Origin: Microbulbifer sp. HZ11
GTDB taxonomy: Bacteria > Pseudomonadota > Gammaproteobacteria > Pseudomonadales > Cellvibrionaceae
Length of the DNA stretch: 64,000 nt
Assembly: GCF_000708675.1 (NCBI RefSeq)
Contig: NZ_JELR01000002.1
Span: 1 to 64,000 of the forward strand
Reading direction: 5' to 3'
The notes beneath the pieces were generated by a model. The model searched no databases, was not told where the DNA came from, and saw nothing but the letters and a program-made list of their open reading frames with translations. A program made the translations under genes and the position numbers. Below, one piece after another: positions 36,646-45,409 of the stretch. Position 1 is the stretch's first letter. Each line of letters begins with the position of its first letter.

Positions 36646-37692
36646 TTAACAATTTACCGCCTTGTCCGGGTTCAGCATTACTGACTCCGGCAAGCTGAGG
36701 TTTCTTGTTTCTCCTGACCAGCGTCGAGGGTTCTTGGCCTTCGCAGCCTCAAGCACAACTCTGCGCTGAATCAGTATCTCGTGAGCCTCTCCATTATGGC
36801 GTTGCTCAGGTGTTACGTAGTTCAAGCCACTGTGGCGATGCTCGGTGTTGTACCATCGCACAAACGCCAGCACCCAGTTCCGAGCTTCATTGATCGTTTT
36901 GAAGCCACTTGCCGGGAAGCCCGGTCGGAACTTCAGCGTCTTGAACAATGACTCAGAGTAGGCATTGTCGTTGCTCACTCGGGGGCGGCTGTTCGAGGGG
37001 GTTATACCAAGGTCATACAGTTTCTCCAGGAATGTCGCCGCCTTCATGGGGCTACCATTATCGGAGTGCAGTACAAGCGGCTTGCTCTTCGCCGTCAGGC
37101 GCTCACGCCAGCAGGCTTTCTCGATAAACTCACAAGCCAACTCTCCGGTCTCACGCTCATACACCTCATGGCCGACAATTTTCCGGCTGTAAACATCCAT
37201 AACCAAGTAAAGGTAATACCAGGTTCCGCATGCTGGTCCTGGTAGCCACGAGATATCCCACGACCACAGACAGTTTGGTTCTGATGCTTTGTGTGTGGTC
37301 GCTGCTCGCTTCCGCTCCGGCGCCTTCTGGCGGCCTCTACGGTGGACTTGATTGTATTCATGTAAAACCCGGTAGAGCGTTGATTCAGAGGCGAGATAAT
37401 GGCCCTGATCCAGCTGGTCAGCAACAATAAATGCTGGAGGGCAGCTTCGGTATTCAGGTTGATTACACAGGGCTATTACGGCTTGACGCTCCTTAGCCGT
37501 CAGTTTGTTCGATGGCTCCGGCCTCGGCACCACGGGCCTCTGATCTTCCCTGACAACCTCGTCAGTGACCCAGCGTTGATAGGTGCGTACGCTCAAGTTC
37601 AGCAAGGCACAGGCCTTGGCCAGCCGGGCTCCGCTGCGATTGGCTTCGGCAATCAGAGCAACGATCTGCTGGCGATCTGGGAGGCTGGTCAT
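36646..37692 (-). CDS. IS3-family transposase, catalytic OrfB
   Basis: A 348-aa DDE transposase. The N-terminal segment has an HTH (ACALLNLSVRTYQRWV) and the rve integrase core contains LWSWDISWLPGP (first Asp), LVLHSDNGSPMKAATF (second Asp) and a downstream NAYSESLFKTLKF segment with the catalytic Glu. Its ATG overlaps the orfA stop as ATGA, so translation is coupled or reaches it by frameshift. The frame is intact, so the element may be active. Confidence 0.94.
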   Translation of the reverse strand: MTSLPDRQQIVALIAEANRSGARLAKACALLNLSVRTYQRWVTDEVVREDQRPVVPRPEPSNKLTAKERQAVIALCNQPEYRSCPPAFIVADQLDQGHYLASESTLYRVLHEYNQVHRRGRQKAPERKRAATTHKASEPNCLWSWDISWLPGPACGTWYYLYLVMDVYSRKIVGHEVYERETGELACEFIEKACWRERLTAKSKPLVLHSDNGSPMKAATFLEKLYDLGITPSNSRPRVSNDNAYSESLFKTLKFRPGFPASGFKTINEARNWVLAFVRWYNTEHRHSGLNYVTPEQRHNGEAHEILIQRRVVLEAAKAKNPRRWSGETRNLSLPESVMLNPDKAVNC

Positions 37693-38189
37693 TCGTCCTC
37701 GTCTTTGTGGCCCCAGATCGCCTCGGCTTTTTTTGACAGTGTGAGGAGCGCAGCGGTTTCAGCGAGCGCCTTCTCCTTACGTCGCAGCTCTGCCTCAAGC
37801 TTTTTGATACGCTTTTTCTCGGCCTTACTGGCCTTTTGGTTGCGTTTAGACTGCTCGTCAGATACAGCATTGGCTGACATGCAGGCCGTTTTCCAGGCCT
37901 CAATCTGCTCGGGGTAAAGGCCTTTCTTGCGGCAGTATTCACTGAGCTCCGCCTCAGTCATTGGGGCAGTTTCAAGGACGACTTTGAATTTTTCTTCGCT
38001 ACTCCAATTATCGGGAGTAGCAGAGTTGGAAGGCAAAACAGCACCTCGTTGTCTGGCGGCTTTACGCCAATTGTACAGGGTAGCGGTACTGATGCCTTCC
38101 TGGCTCGCCAGTTCGGCAACGGTCATGCTGTGAGGCGGCGCCATCTTCTTGAGGATGGCCTCTTTACGTTCAGGTGAATAGTGGGGCAT
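37689..38189 (-). CDS. IS3-family transposase, OrfA
   Basis: A 166-aa DNA-binding subunit with an HTH in MTVAELASQEGISTATLYNWRKAARQ, a second helical segment and a C-terminal Lys/Glu-rich coiled coil (KASKAEKKRIKKLEAELRRKEK), the leucine-zipper-like part that links OrfA to OrfB in IS3 elements. It ends with an ATGA overlap with orfB. Confidence 0.93.
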   Translation of the reverse strand: MPHYSPERKEAILKKMAPPHSMTVAELASQEGISTATLYNWRKAARQRGAVLPSNSATPDNWSSEEKFKVVLETAPMTEAELSEYCRKKGLYPEQIEAWKTACMSANAVSDEQSKRNQKASKAEKKRIKKLEAELRRKEKALAETAALLTLSKKAEAIWGHKDEDE

Positions 38190-38211
38190 GGTTGTCCTCT
38201 GAAAAGTTCAG

Positions 38212-38229
38212 GCGACAACTACCCTGACA
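38212..38229 (-). repeat. IS3 right inverted repeat
   Basis: Read on the minus strand TGTCAGGGTAGTTGTCGC, the partner of the left repeat at 36610-36627. Confidence 0.85.
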
Positions 38230-38274
38230 CATAGGGGGAGGTACCGGTCCACTACAACCGGTAGAAATCGCGCT

Positions 38275-38302
38275 TGTAGGAGCCTGCCTGCAGGCTCCTA
38301 CA
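38275..38302. repeat. REP-like palindrome
   Basis: TGTAGGAGCCTGC (38275-38287), two-base centre CT, GCAGGCTCCTACA (38290-38302): a perfect 13-bp dyad of the GTAGGAGC type common between genes in Pseudomonas-like genomes. A TACCGGT/ACCGGTA dyad at 38242-38263 precedes it. It sits just past the 3' end of the Mpo1-like gene and could act as a REP or terminator-like hairpin. Confidence 0.65.
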
Positions 38303-38320
38303 GCATATACAAAGACAGAA

Positions 38321-38785
38321 TCAGTATTTGATGCCCAGCTTGCGGTACAGGAAGCCAATCACCCACGCCGGGCCAATCAGCAGAAACTGGAGGTCCTTGA
38401 AGAAAGAAGGCTTCTTGCCCTCGATATGGTGTCCCACAAACTGGAACACCCACATCACCACGAACAGGCCCACAGACCACCAGAGCACACTCATACCGGC
38501 CCGCTCCATGACGCTACAGGCACCGAGACACAGTAGGGAAAGCGCCAGCATCCCCAACGCCAGAGGGAAGGACATAAGCATATAGAAGAGGATGGTGGGG
38601 ATCAGCGCAACAATTGCCCAGTTCAGCCAAGGCAAAGCAGCCATCCACTCCGGCTGCGGGACGGACCAGAAAAGCCCCACTACCGTCAAGTAAATCAAAG
38701 GAACCGCCACCCAATGGATGGCCTTGTTGGTGGAATTCTGGTGACTCTCGCCGTATTCGCTGAACCACTGGTCTGCTGTACGCAT
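38321..38785 (-). CDS. Mpo1-like (DUF962) membrane protein
   Basis: A 154-aa protein of the DUF962/YGL010w family, whose yeast member Mpo1 is a dioxygenase in fatty acid alpha-oxidation. Features seen: N-terminal WFSEYGESHQNSTNKAIHWVAVP with conserved His, four hydrophobic helices, and QFVGHHIEGKKPSFFKDLQFLLIGPAWV, the conserved His-rich motif of the family. Bacterial function is not settled. It lies between the IS element and the AT-rich toxin/immunity island. Confidence 0.9.
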   Translation of the reverse strand: MRTADQWFSEYGESHQNSTNKAIHWVAVPLIYLTVVGLFWSVPQPEWMAALPWLNWAIVALIPTILFYMLMSFPLALGMLALSLLCLGACSVMERAGMSVLWWSVGLFVVMWVFQFVGHHIEGKKPSFFKDLQFLLIGPAWVIGFLYRKLGIKY

Positions 38786-38902
38786 GGTTTTCCCTCGCCT
38801 TGGTTGTTATTGGATTGGCTTTTGGGGATGGTACAGTAGAACTCAAATAGACCAAGTGGTCACGAAAGATCTGATCAGATACCAATTGATTCTTATTGTT
38901 TT

Positions 38903-39193
38903 TCAGAAAAGTAGCTCCGCAACGCGATTCAGCTTAGCTTTGAGCTTGAGTTCATCCGGACTGGAAAACTCTCTCGATGAAAGAATGCCAAATGTAAATG
39001 ACCTACTTGAATTAATGCTTTCCAGTGGGTTCCTTCCCTCCTCAGTCTCCTTAAATACAAAATTCATTTGCGCACGAATAGAACCTAAAACCGCACTCTT
39101 ACCATACAAATTTTCAAAGGTAGATATTGCAGCCAACGCATCACCTGCCCGACGGTTTAGTTCGACAAGATCTAAATAATTGGCCTTACGCAA
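38903..39193 (-). CDS. Small orphan protein in AT-rich region next to the Rhs immunity gene
   Basis: A 96-aa frame from a TTG start (AAGGG seven bases upstream): MRKANYLDLVELNRRAG and on, ending LNRVAELLF. No domain recognised. It is AT-rich compared with its surroundings, like the immunity candidate at 39388-39759, and in the same orientation about 195 bp downstream of it. It may be a second immunity protein, an immunity remnant, or an unrelated gene; this is context only. Its size and acidic/basic mix fit typical immunity proteins. Confidence 0.5.
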   Translation of the reverse strand: MRKANYLDLVELNRRAGDALAAISTFENLYGKSAVLGSIRAQMNFVFKETEEGRNPLESINSSRSFTFGILSSREFSSPDELKLKAKLNRVAELLF

Positions 39194-39387
39194 GATGGAA
39201 CCCTTGTTAAAAAACCAATAAAAAATTTAGCTTACAAAAATCTCATTGCGGCCGAACCGAAGAGCCGTAAATCTTTCCTGGTTTTTCCCAAATCACACAC
39301 CAGCATTTTTTGCTGGTAGTGGGCCTAGCACTTCTGACTAACACAAAACTTTTAAACACCCTAAACTCAACTAAAAATCCTTGAATG

Positions 39388-39759
39388 CTATCTTCCAACC
39401 TCTATGATTTCATCACATAGAAGCTTACCCCTAAAACAAATTGGACACACCCACTGAATCTCTTTCATTAGCTTTTGTATTACCAATCTGTCGTTCAGAC
39501 ATTGCTTTTGTTTATCTCGATCTACGAGAGTTACTTTTTCTCGTTGCGCACTTACACCGAACTTTTCAAGACACGCTTTTGAAACTAAATATTGAAATTT
39601 ATTTCCACGATTAAGGACTTCCAAAACCGCCAAATCTTGCTTGTAAATCGGCTCATCAAAATTCAACTTCTTCACAAAATCTGCAGATAAAGGAATGAAT
39701 TTTTGTCCGCCATGAATTCTACAGTGTGCGAACCGACTTTCTAGCAGTTCAAATTTCAT
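39388..39759 (-). CDS. Probable immunity protein for the Rhs toxin tail
   Basis: A 123-aa protein beginning MKFELLESRFAHCRIHGG and ending with WVCPICFRGKLLCDEIIEVG. It shares an ATGA overlap with the end of the Rhs gene, the classic coupling of toxin and immunity genes. Cys/His pairs (HCRIH and CPIC) suggest a zinc-binding fold. It is AT-rich compared with the Rhs core. I do not recognise a named family; function is from position. Confidence 0.7.
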   Translation of the reverse strand: MKFELLESRFAHCRIHGGQKFIPLSADFVKKLNFDEPIYKQDLAVLEVLNRGNKFQYLVSKACLEKFGVSAQREKVTLVDRDKQKQCLNDRLVIQKLMKEIQWVCPICFRGKLLCDEIIEVGR

Positions 39760-42700
39760 AACCCGTTTCTCTTTAAGAATTTGTACTGAGACCCTGGCTG
39801 ACCAGGAACATCAACTCCTCCCGCACGCAGCACATCACATACGTGCGTAACACAACTCTGGTTCTTCACATCATATGGAGGCCCTAGAATATCTATTAAA
39901 GACTTCTGTAGCTCTTGAGCGTGACCTCCTTTAGGAGCTTGGAAAGTTGCAGATTTTAAAGGCGCCACTAAGTCTCCAAGATCATCGGTAATCATGGTTT
40001 CCGTTCCCGGCCCACCGAGCTGGTGCGTATGCAATTTCTCGCCATTGACATTGGTCTCTACTGTATAGTGCCCAAAAACATTATCAGGTGACCTGTTGTC
40101 ATGCCAGTAAACGGTTACGGTCGATTCACTTCCATTCGGACAGTCTTTAGACGTTAACCCAAATGGATCAACCCACGAAATAGGATTAGGTGCATACTGG
40201 CAATTGTTTATCCCCCCGTGTAATCCAACTGGATCTTGTTGGATAAAGCACCCTAACTCAGGATCAAAATACCTAAACCGGTTATAATGCAGCCCACTCT
40301 CTTCATCAAAATACTGCCCCTGGAACCGGATCGGCTGGGCGATTTCTTCTCGGTGGGCTATGGCCAGGTTGCCGTAGGTTTTGTAGCTGACATTCCAGAC
40401 CACTTCTCCTTCAGCATTGGTCAGTGTGTCCGGTGTGCCGAGATGATCCAGGTGGTACTGGTATACCTCTCCATCTTCGCTTAGCGCAAGTGGCTTGAAG
40501 GTTTCAGGCTCGAAGTAGTAGGTGCGGGATTTCAGGTCCTGGCTGGTTGCGGAGTCTCGAGTGGTTTCCTGAAGCGGTACGTCGCCATTCCACAGGAATT
40601 CAGTGGTAATACCCTGCCCCTGCTTGCGCACACGACGGCCGAGGGGGTCGTACTGGTACTGGGTTTCCGATTGAAATTGTGGCTCGCCGGAATCATCCAG
40701 TTTGTACTGGGCCACGGCGACAAGCTGGTGCTTGCTGTTGTAGCGATAGCCGGTCTGGAGTTTTTGGCCTTTGCCGCGCAGGGCCGCGGTGCGATTGCCG
40801 TGGACGTCGTATTCGTAGTGGGTGTCGCCGCGGAACTGCAGGCGGTTGCCATTTACCTGGGTACTGCTGGCCTGCTGCTTCGCTTCTTCCGCGCTGCCTG
40901 CCGCGGCGAGGATATTGTGCGCGGGATCGTGGACGAAATGTTCCGGGGACGGGCCGTCTACCTGGGTCAGGCGATCCAGTGCATCGTAGTGGTAGCTGCG
41001 GTTGCCGCGCAGACTGTCGTTGATCTGGGTGAGCTGGCCACTGCGATTGTAGCCGTAGCTGCGCTCCAGCAGCGGATTTTCTACGGGCCTATTTATATCC
41101 GCAGCCTTGCCCACCCGGAGGCTTTGCAGGCGCCCCTGGGGGTCGTAGCTACTACTGGTGATGAGGCCGTTGCCGTGTTCCCGGGCGACTTCTCTACCGA
41201 GCGCGTCGCGATCGATAGAGGCCAATAGTGTCGCCGCTTCTGCGCCGGCAAACCGGGTGTGCAGGCTCTGGAACTGGCCCACTTCGTTGTAGGCGTAGTT
41301 CAGTTCTTCGCCACTGGGCAGGCGGGTGACGATACGGTTGCCCGCTTTATCGTATCGATGCAGGATTTCTGCGTTGTCCTGCCAATCGCCAATCAGGCGA
41401 CCGCAGGCGTCGTAGTCCCAGCGCAACTTGCGGTGGGCGTTTTCCGCTTCAATCATCTGTCCGGCACGATTGTAGCGGTAGCTGGTGGTGCCGTCCGGGG
41501 TAATTTCCTGAAGCAGACGGCCGAAGGCATCCCGCTCGTACAGAGTGTCCACGCCCTTGCCTGTGGCCAGGTCGGTAACGGCGCGACTGGCAATCAGGTG
41601 ACCAGCGCGGTTGTAGGCGTAGCGCGTGGTACGCCCGTCAAAACCGACTTCTTCGGTCAGGCGCTCGTTCAGGTCATACTTGAGCTGGTATTGCTCGCCC
41701 TTTTCGTTGGTGAGACCAATCAGATTGCGCTCGCCATCGTACTGATACTGCAGGCAGCTGCCATCGGGGTTGGTACGTACTTTTACCTGACTCAACCCAT
41801 CGTAGTCATAGCGGGTGCTGCGTCCTTCCGGATCAATAATTTCGGCCAGGAGCCCCTGGGGATTGTACCGGTACTCAGTGCGTCCTCCATCGGGAGCAAT
41901 AACGGCACTTATACGGTCCTGCGCATCGTACTCGTAACGGGTGTAGAGATCCGGGCCGTGTTGCACCTCGATCAGACGCTGGTGCATGTCGTAGCGGTAG
42001 TGCTGGGAGCGACCGGCAGCATCGTGCACCGCCGAGAGTTTACCCTGTGGGTTCCACAGGTAGCGGGTGGTCTGCCCAAGCGGATTGGTGATACTGCCGA
42101 TCAGGCCGATGGGGTTATAGGTGTAGCGGGTGACCTGCCCGAGGGGGTCGATACTGGCGGTAACCTGCCCACTTTCATTGAACTCACGCTGCCAGATTCG
42201 ACCCGCGGCGTCGGTTATCTTTTCGGGCTGGCCGTTGCGGCTGTACTCAATCTTCTGAACGCCACCACTGGCATCGGTTTTGGCAATCAGGCGCCCGAAG
42301 CTGTCGTACTCAAACAGTTCCTTGTGCTCAAACCCTTCTTCGGCGGGCAGTTGAACTTCGGTGGGCTGCCCCAGTCGGTTATAGCGATACAGCGTCTCGC
42401 CACCTTCGGCGTTACGGTAGTAGATCGGCAGCGCCTGTTCGTTAAAACGATAACGTTCCGTCCCGCCACGGGTATCGGTGACAGCCACACCCTTGCCGTC
42501 CTCATCCCAGACAAAGGTGTAATCGTAGGTGGCCTGCCCGTCGATGGGATCGCCCCACTGGCGCAGACAGCGGGCACCGGGACCTGTGTCATCCCAGCGG
42601 AAGTGAAAGCTGTAACCGGTTTTGAGGGTCCGTTTCTTGATCAGGTGGCCCACATACTCGTATTGCTCGCTGTGACCATTCGCGTCAATCGCGCGCACGA

Positions 42701-44546
42701 GGTCACCCTGCGCATCGTATTCGTACCGCGCCAGCGATGAGATCTGACCATCGCGACTTTCTTTTTTCAGCTCACCAATTCTGCCATTCACCGGAGTGAT
42801 GTGAAGCGCCTCGCCCAGGCTACTCTCCACACAAATCAACTGACCTTTTACATAGTGAAAGCGATAGAAGTTGCCGTAATCATCACGGATCTCTGACAGT
42901 TTGAGCGGGCCCCCGGCACCTGCCGCACGGAAGTGCTTCTGCACTCCTCGCGGGGCACCGTATGGGGTAATAATCCAGTGATCATCATTTTCCCGGGCAA
43001 TGGACAATTGCTCCACGACGTTGTGGCTACGGCCGCTTGCACCGGGAATGGGCAGGCGAATAACACGCCCCTCGGCATCGTGCAGAGCCACCTCTTTCCG
43101 CGCCCTTTCAATAATGAGCGTTTCGCCAACGGTGTGACTCCACCCCACCCCGAGACCGCTGTCCCGGGTACTGCTACTGCGGTAGGTGCGCGCGAGCGTC
43201 AATGGCAGGGGCCCGTCCAGAACCGTATCCACCAGAGTGAGCCGCTCCTCCCCGGTTTTCAGGTTGATCGGCTCGCCGCTTTCACAGGCACGGGCGTTGC
43301 ATTGCGTCGTTTTACCGGACTCTGTGGTGCCGACCGCATCACTCTGGTTGTCGGGCGCATCAGAATCGCGGGGTTCAGGTCCGTTGCCGGGGGATTCTTT
43401 TTGTTTCCCGGCCGCAGACTGTTTTTTCCCGCCTCCTGTCGCAGCACCACCAGATCCACCACTGCCACCGCCCGGAACCGCAACCTCCTCAGACTTCAAA
43501 GCACTGTAGGACGAGTTATCGATCTTGGCCCCGCGTTTTTTCTGCAGAATTTTTCGCTGCTTTTGGTAACGGGCAAAATCGATGATCAAATCACCCACAT
43601 CTTTAAACCGAAACATCAGGCGCGCGTTCTTCGCCATGGCGCCAGCAGCACCAACGCCACCGGTAAAGGCGGCGAGCACAATGGTCAATACGATTTCGAA
43701 CACGCCACCGCCGGCAAACTCCGATATTTCCAGGCTGTGCTGTGCTTTTACGTAATCCCTGGCAAAGCGGCTGATATCATTGCGCAGGGCCGAGTCATCG
43801 TAGACCAGCTGTGCAACTTCGAAGGCCTGCTTTAACTGCTCCTCGGTAATCGTGGACGGATCGAAACCAAGTACGTCCACCACTTCTTTTTTGACTTCAC
43901 CGGCGTATTCGTTGCGCGACGCCTCAAAGCTCTTATCGTGCACCAAGTAATCGTATGTCGCGCCAGCCAATTCGTATTGCATGCGGACCGGATTGACCAC
44001 CATCGCCACTTCGGCAAGGTCTTTCGCCCATACCGCCAGACCCCAAACCGCATCGCCAAAACCTTTGGCGCCTTGACTGATGTGGGCACCGACTTTCTCC
44101 AGTTCGGAACGCTTTTCGTGAACGGCCTGAATACGTGCAGCTTCGATGCGTTCTTCCGCGACAATCTTCTGCAGCGCCAGACGGATTTTGTGGCGAATAC
44201 CGGACTGACGCTCTTCCAGCACGGCTTCACCGAACGGGGCTTCCTCGATCAGGATTCGGTGATTGCGCACTGCGGCGTACACCGCTTTGTGCTCTTCGGA
44301 GAAATGCGGCGGAATACCGGGGAACTGTGCGGTGTGCAGGAGCGAATGTTTCTCAGGCGCGAAGGCATCAACAGCACAGGCTGTGTCATTGGCGAGAAAC
44401 AGATCAAAGATTTTATCCAGTGCAGATAGAGGAAACGTACTCAGTAAATCTGCAGAGGCGTCGTTGTCAAACATAAAATTGGGGCTCTGCCAGCCCGCAA
44501 CCACGCGAAACCGTTGACCACGTTGATTCTCTACATACACCTGCAT
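39756..44546 (-). CDS. Rhs/YD-repeat polymorphic toxin with variable C-terminal domain
   Basis: A 1596-aa Rhs protein: helical N-terminus with one hydrophobic patch (about 280-305), a Gly/Ser linker (about 355-400), DUF6531-type start (GEPINLKTGEERL, about 425), some 25 YD repeats forming a hollow shell, and the core end DPVGLHGGINNCQY..PNPISWVDPFGL. After this autoproteolytic boundary a 132-aa tail (1465-1596) forms the likely toxin. No PAAR domain, signal peptide or VgrG neighbour is seen, so the delivery route is unknown. Start set at MQVYVENQRG with AAGGGAAA upstream. The immunity candidate overlaps its stop. Confidence 0.92.
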   Translation of the reverse strand: MQVYVENQRGQRFRVVAGWQSPNFMFDNDASADLLSTFPLSALDKIFDLFLANDTACAVDAFAPEKHSLLHTAQFPGIPPHFSEEHKAVYAAVRNHRILIEEAPFGEAVLEERQSGIRHKIRLALQKIVAEERIEAARIQAVHEKRSELEKVGAHISQGAKGFGDAVWGLAVWAKDLAEVAMVVNPVRMQYELAGATYDYLVHDKSFEASRNEYAGEVKKEVVDVLGFDPSTITEEQLKQAFEVAQLVYDDSALRNDISRFARDYVKAQHSLEISEFAGGGVFEIVLTIVLAAFTGGVGAAGAMAKNARLMFRFKDVGDLIIDFARYQKQRKILQKKRGAKIDNSSYSALKSEEVAVPGGGSGGSGGAATGGGKKQSAAGKQKESPGNGPEPRDSDAPDNQSDAVGTTESGKTTQCNARACESGEPINLKTGEERLTLVDTVLDGPLPLTLARTYRSSSTRDSGLGVGWSHTVGETLIIERARKEVALHDAEGRVIRLPIPGASGRSHNVVEQLSIARENDDHWIITPYGAPRGVQKHFRAAGAGGPLKLSEIRDDYGNFYRFHYVKGQLICVESSLGEALHITPVNGRIGELKKESRDGQISSLARYEYDAQGDLVRAIDANGHSEQYEYVGHLIKKRTLKTGYSFHFRWDDTGPGARCLRQWGDPIDGQATYDYTFVWDEDGKGVAVTDTRGGTERYRFNEQALPIYYRNAEGGETLYRYNRLGQPTEVQLPAEEGFEHKELFEYDSFGRLIAKTDASGGVQKIEYSRNGQPEKITDAAGRIWQREFNESGQVTASIDPLGQVTRYTYNPIGLIGSITNPLGQTTRYLWNPQGKLSAVHDAAGRSQHYRYDMHQRLIEVQHGPDLYTRYEYDAQDRISAVIAPDGGRTEYRYNPQGLLAEIIDPEGRSTRYDYDGLSQVKVRTNPDGSCLQYQYDGERNLIGLTNEKGEQYQLKYDLNERLTEEVGFDGRTTRYAYNRAGHLIASRAVTDLATGKGVDTLYERDAFGRLLQEITPDGTTSYRYNRAGQMIEAENAHRKLRWDYDACGRLIGDWQDNAEILHRYDKAGNRIVTRLPSGEELNYAYNEVGQFQSLHTRFAGAEAATLLASIDRDALGREVAREHGNGLITSSSYDPQGRLQSLRVGKAADINRPVENPLLERSYGYNRSGQLTQINDSLRGNRSYHYDALDRLTQVDGPSPEHFVHDPAHNILAAAGSAEEAKQQASSTQVNGNRLQFRGDTHYEYDVHGNRTAALRGKGQKLQTGYRYNSKHQLVAVAQYKLDDSGEPQFQSETQYQYDPLGRRVRKQGQGITTEFLWNGDVPLQETTRDSATSQDLKSRTYYFEPETFKPLALSEDGEVYQYHLDHLGTPDTLTNAEGEVVWNVSYKTYGNLAIAHREEIAQPIRFQGQYFDEESGLHYNRFRYFDPELGCFIQQDPVGLHGGINNCQYAPNPISWVDPFGLTSKDCPNGSESTVTVYWHDNRSPDNVFGHYTVETNVNGEKLHTHQLGGPGTETMITDDLGDLVAPLKSATFQAPKGGHAQELQKSLIDILGPPYDVKNQSCVTHVCDVLRAGGVDVPGQPGSQYKFLKRNGL

Positions 44547-44831
44547 GAACTTTCCCTTTCCACTACGCAGCGACCCCAAGCCCACATCATGAACGATGGT
44601 GCCAGTTACGCAAATCCTTGAAGGAGAAATTCTAAATTAAGAGCGCGGCACGGCAAAGCGGCGCGCGAGATGAAATGGGGAAAACTGTGGAGAATTTACC
44701 GGTTATGTTTTGTGCGCAACACTGACTGTTACGGCAGTGCCAGTTAGCCGCGACTACGAGACTGCACGCCCGCAAAGTTATCGCGACTAACTGGTACGCT
44801 TACGAATTTATGCAATCGACCTCACGGGTGC
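44547..44831. other. Intergenic region upstream of the Rhs gene
   Basis: No gene or recognised regulatory motif. The TTAGTCGCG stretch around 44745-44795 occurs as a loose inverted pair (GTTAGCCGCGACTACG and AGTTATCGCGACTAACT), which may be an operator. No promoter could be assigned with confidence. Confidence 0.4.
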
Positions 44832-45377
44832 TTAACGGCGAACACAGGCATCCAACTGCATGCGGTAGAGTTCAGCCATTTCCTCGTCTATACAGCAGAA
44901 AATAACGTGGCGGGGACCGCCGTCGCGGTCGAGATGGTTCTGAGCCTGCTCAACGGCAATTTCTACTGCAAGCTCCGGGGGGTAGTCGTAGACACCACAG
45001 CTGATGGCAGGGAATGCAATGGAATGGGCGTGTTCGCGCCGCGCAAGGTTGAGACACTGGCGATAACAGCTGGCGAGTAGCTCCGGTTCGCCAAGATTAC
45101 CGCTACGCCAGACCGGGCCGACCGTGTGATAGATTCGCTTCACCGGCAGCCGGTATCCGGCGGTGGCGCGCACTTCCCCTACCGGGCAACCGCCAATAGC
45201 GCGGCAGGCCTCCATCAACTCTGGGCCTGCCGCACGGTGGATGGCGCCATCAACGCCGCCTCCGCCGAGGAGCCTCTGGTTGGCTGCATTGACGATTACA
45301 TCCACATGCAACCGAGTGATATCACCGAGGTGTACTTCGATCACTCCAACTACTCCAGCCGCGGCACCACCGATCAA
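44832..45377 (-). CDS. Macrodomain protein (YmdB-like ADP-ribosyl hydrolase)
   Basis: Aligns by eye throughout with E. coli YmdB, an O-acetyl-ADP-ribose deacetylase: GDITRLHVDVIVNAANQRLLGGGGVDGAIHRAAGPEL (ADP-ribose loop), then YHTVGPVW, SIAFPAISCGVYDYP. The annotated start is a TTG; conserved sequence begins about 13 residues in, so a GTG start giving VIEVHLGD is also possible. 181 aa. It lies 33 bp downstream of putP on the same strand, so possibly cotranscribed. It may reverse ADP-ribosylation; it is adjacent to the Rhs island but clearly chromosomal in composition. Confidence 0.92.
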   Translation of the reverse strand: MIGGAAAGVVGVIEVHLGDITRLHVDVIVNAANQRLLGGGGVDGAIHRAAGPELMEACRAIGGCPVGEVRATAGYRLPVKRIYHTVGPVWRSGNLGEPELLASCYRQCLNLARREHAHSIAFPAISCGVYDYPPELAVEIAVEQAQNHLDRDGGPRHVIFCCIDEEMAELYRMQLDACVRR

Positions 45378-45409
45378 TTGCGCAACGTTGCGCGAATACC
45401 GCGATCAGA

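Larger units (their letters stand above)
36610..38229 (-). mobile_element. IS3-family insertion sequence
   Basis: A complete 1.6-kb element with orfA and orfB and matching ends: left TGTCAACGTAGTTGTCGC (36610-36627) and right, read inward, TGTCAGGGTAGTTGTCGC (38229-38212), differing at two positions. It starts with TG and ends CA, as in the family. No obvious target-site duplication: the three bases outside the left end are ATC and outside the right end CAT. It lies between lrp and an Mpo1-like gene. Confidence 0.88.

Noticed and set aside
36610..38229. Wider genomic island bounded by the IS element and the Rhs region
   Set aside because: No attachment site, integrase or duplicated tRNA end flanks it; the Mpo1-like gene between the IS and the AT-rich block looks chromosomal.
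41259..42740. 493-codon plus-strand frame opposite the Rhs gene
   Set aside because: It is the antisense shadow of the YD-repeat region; its repetitive hydrophobic sequence follows from the regular repeats on the other strand.
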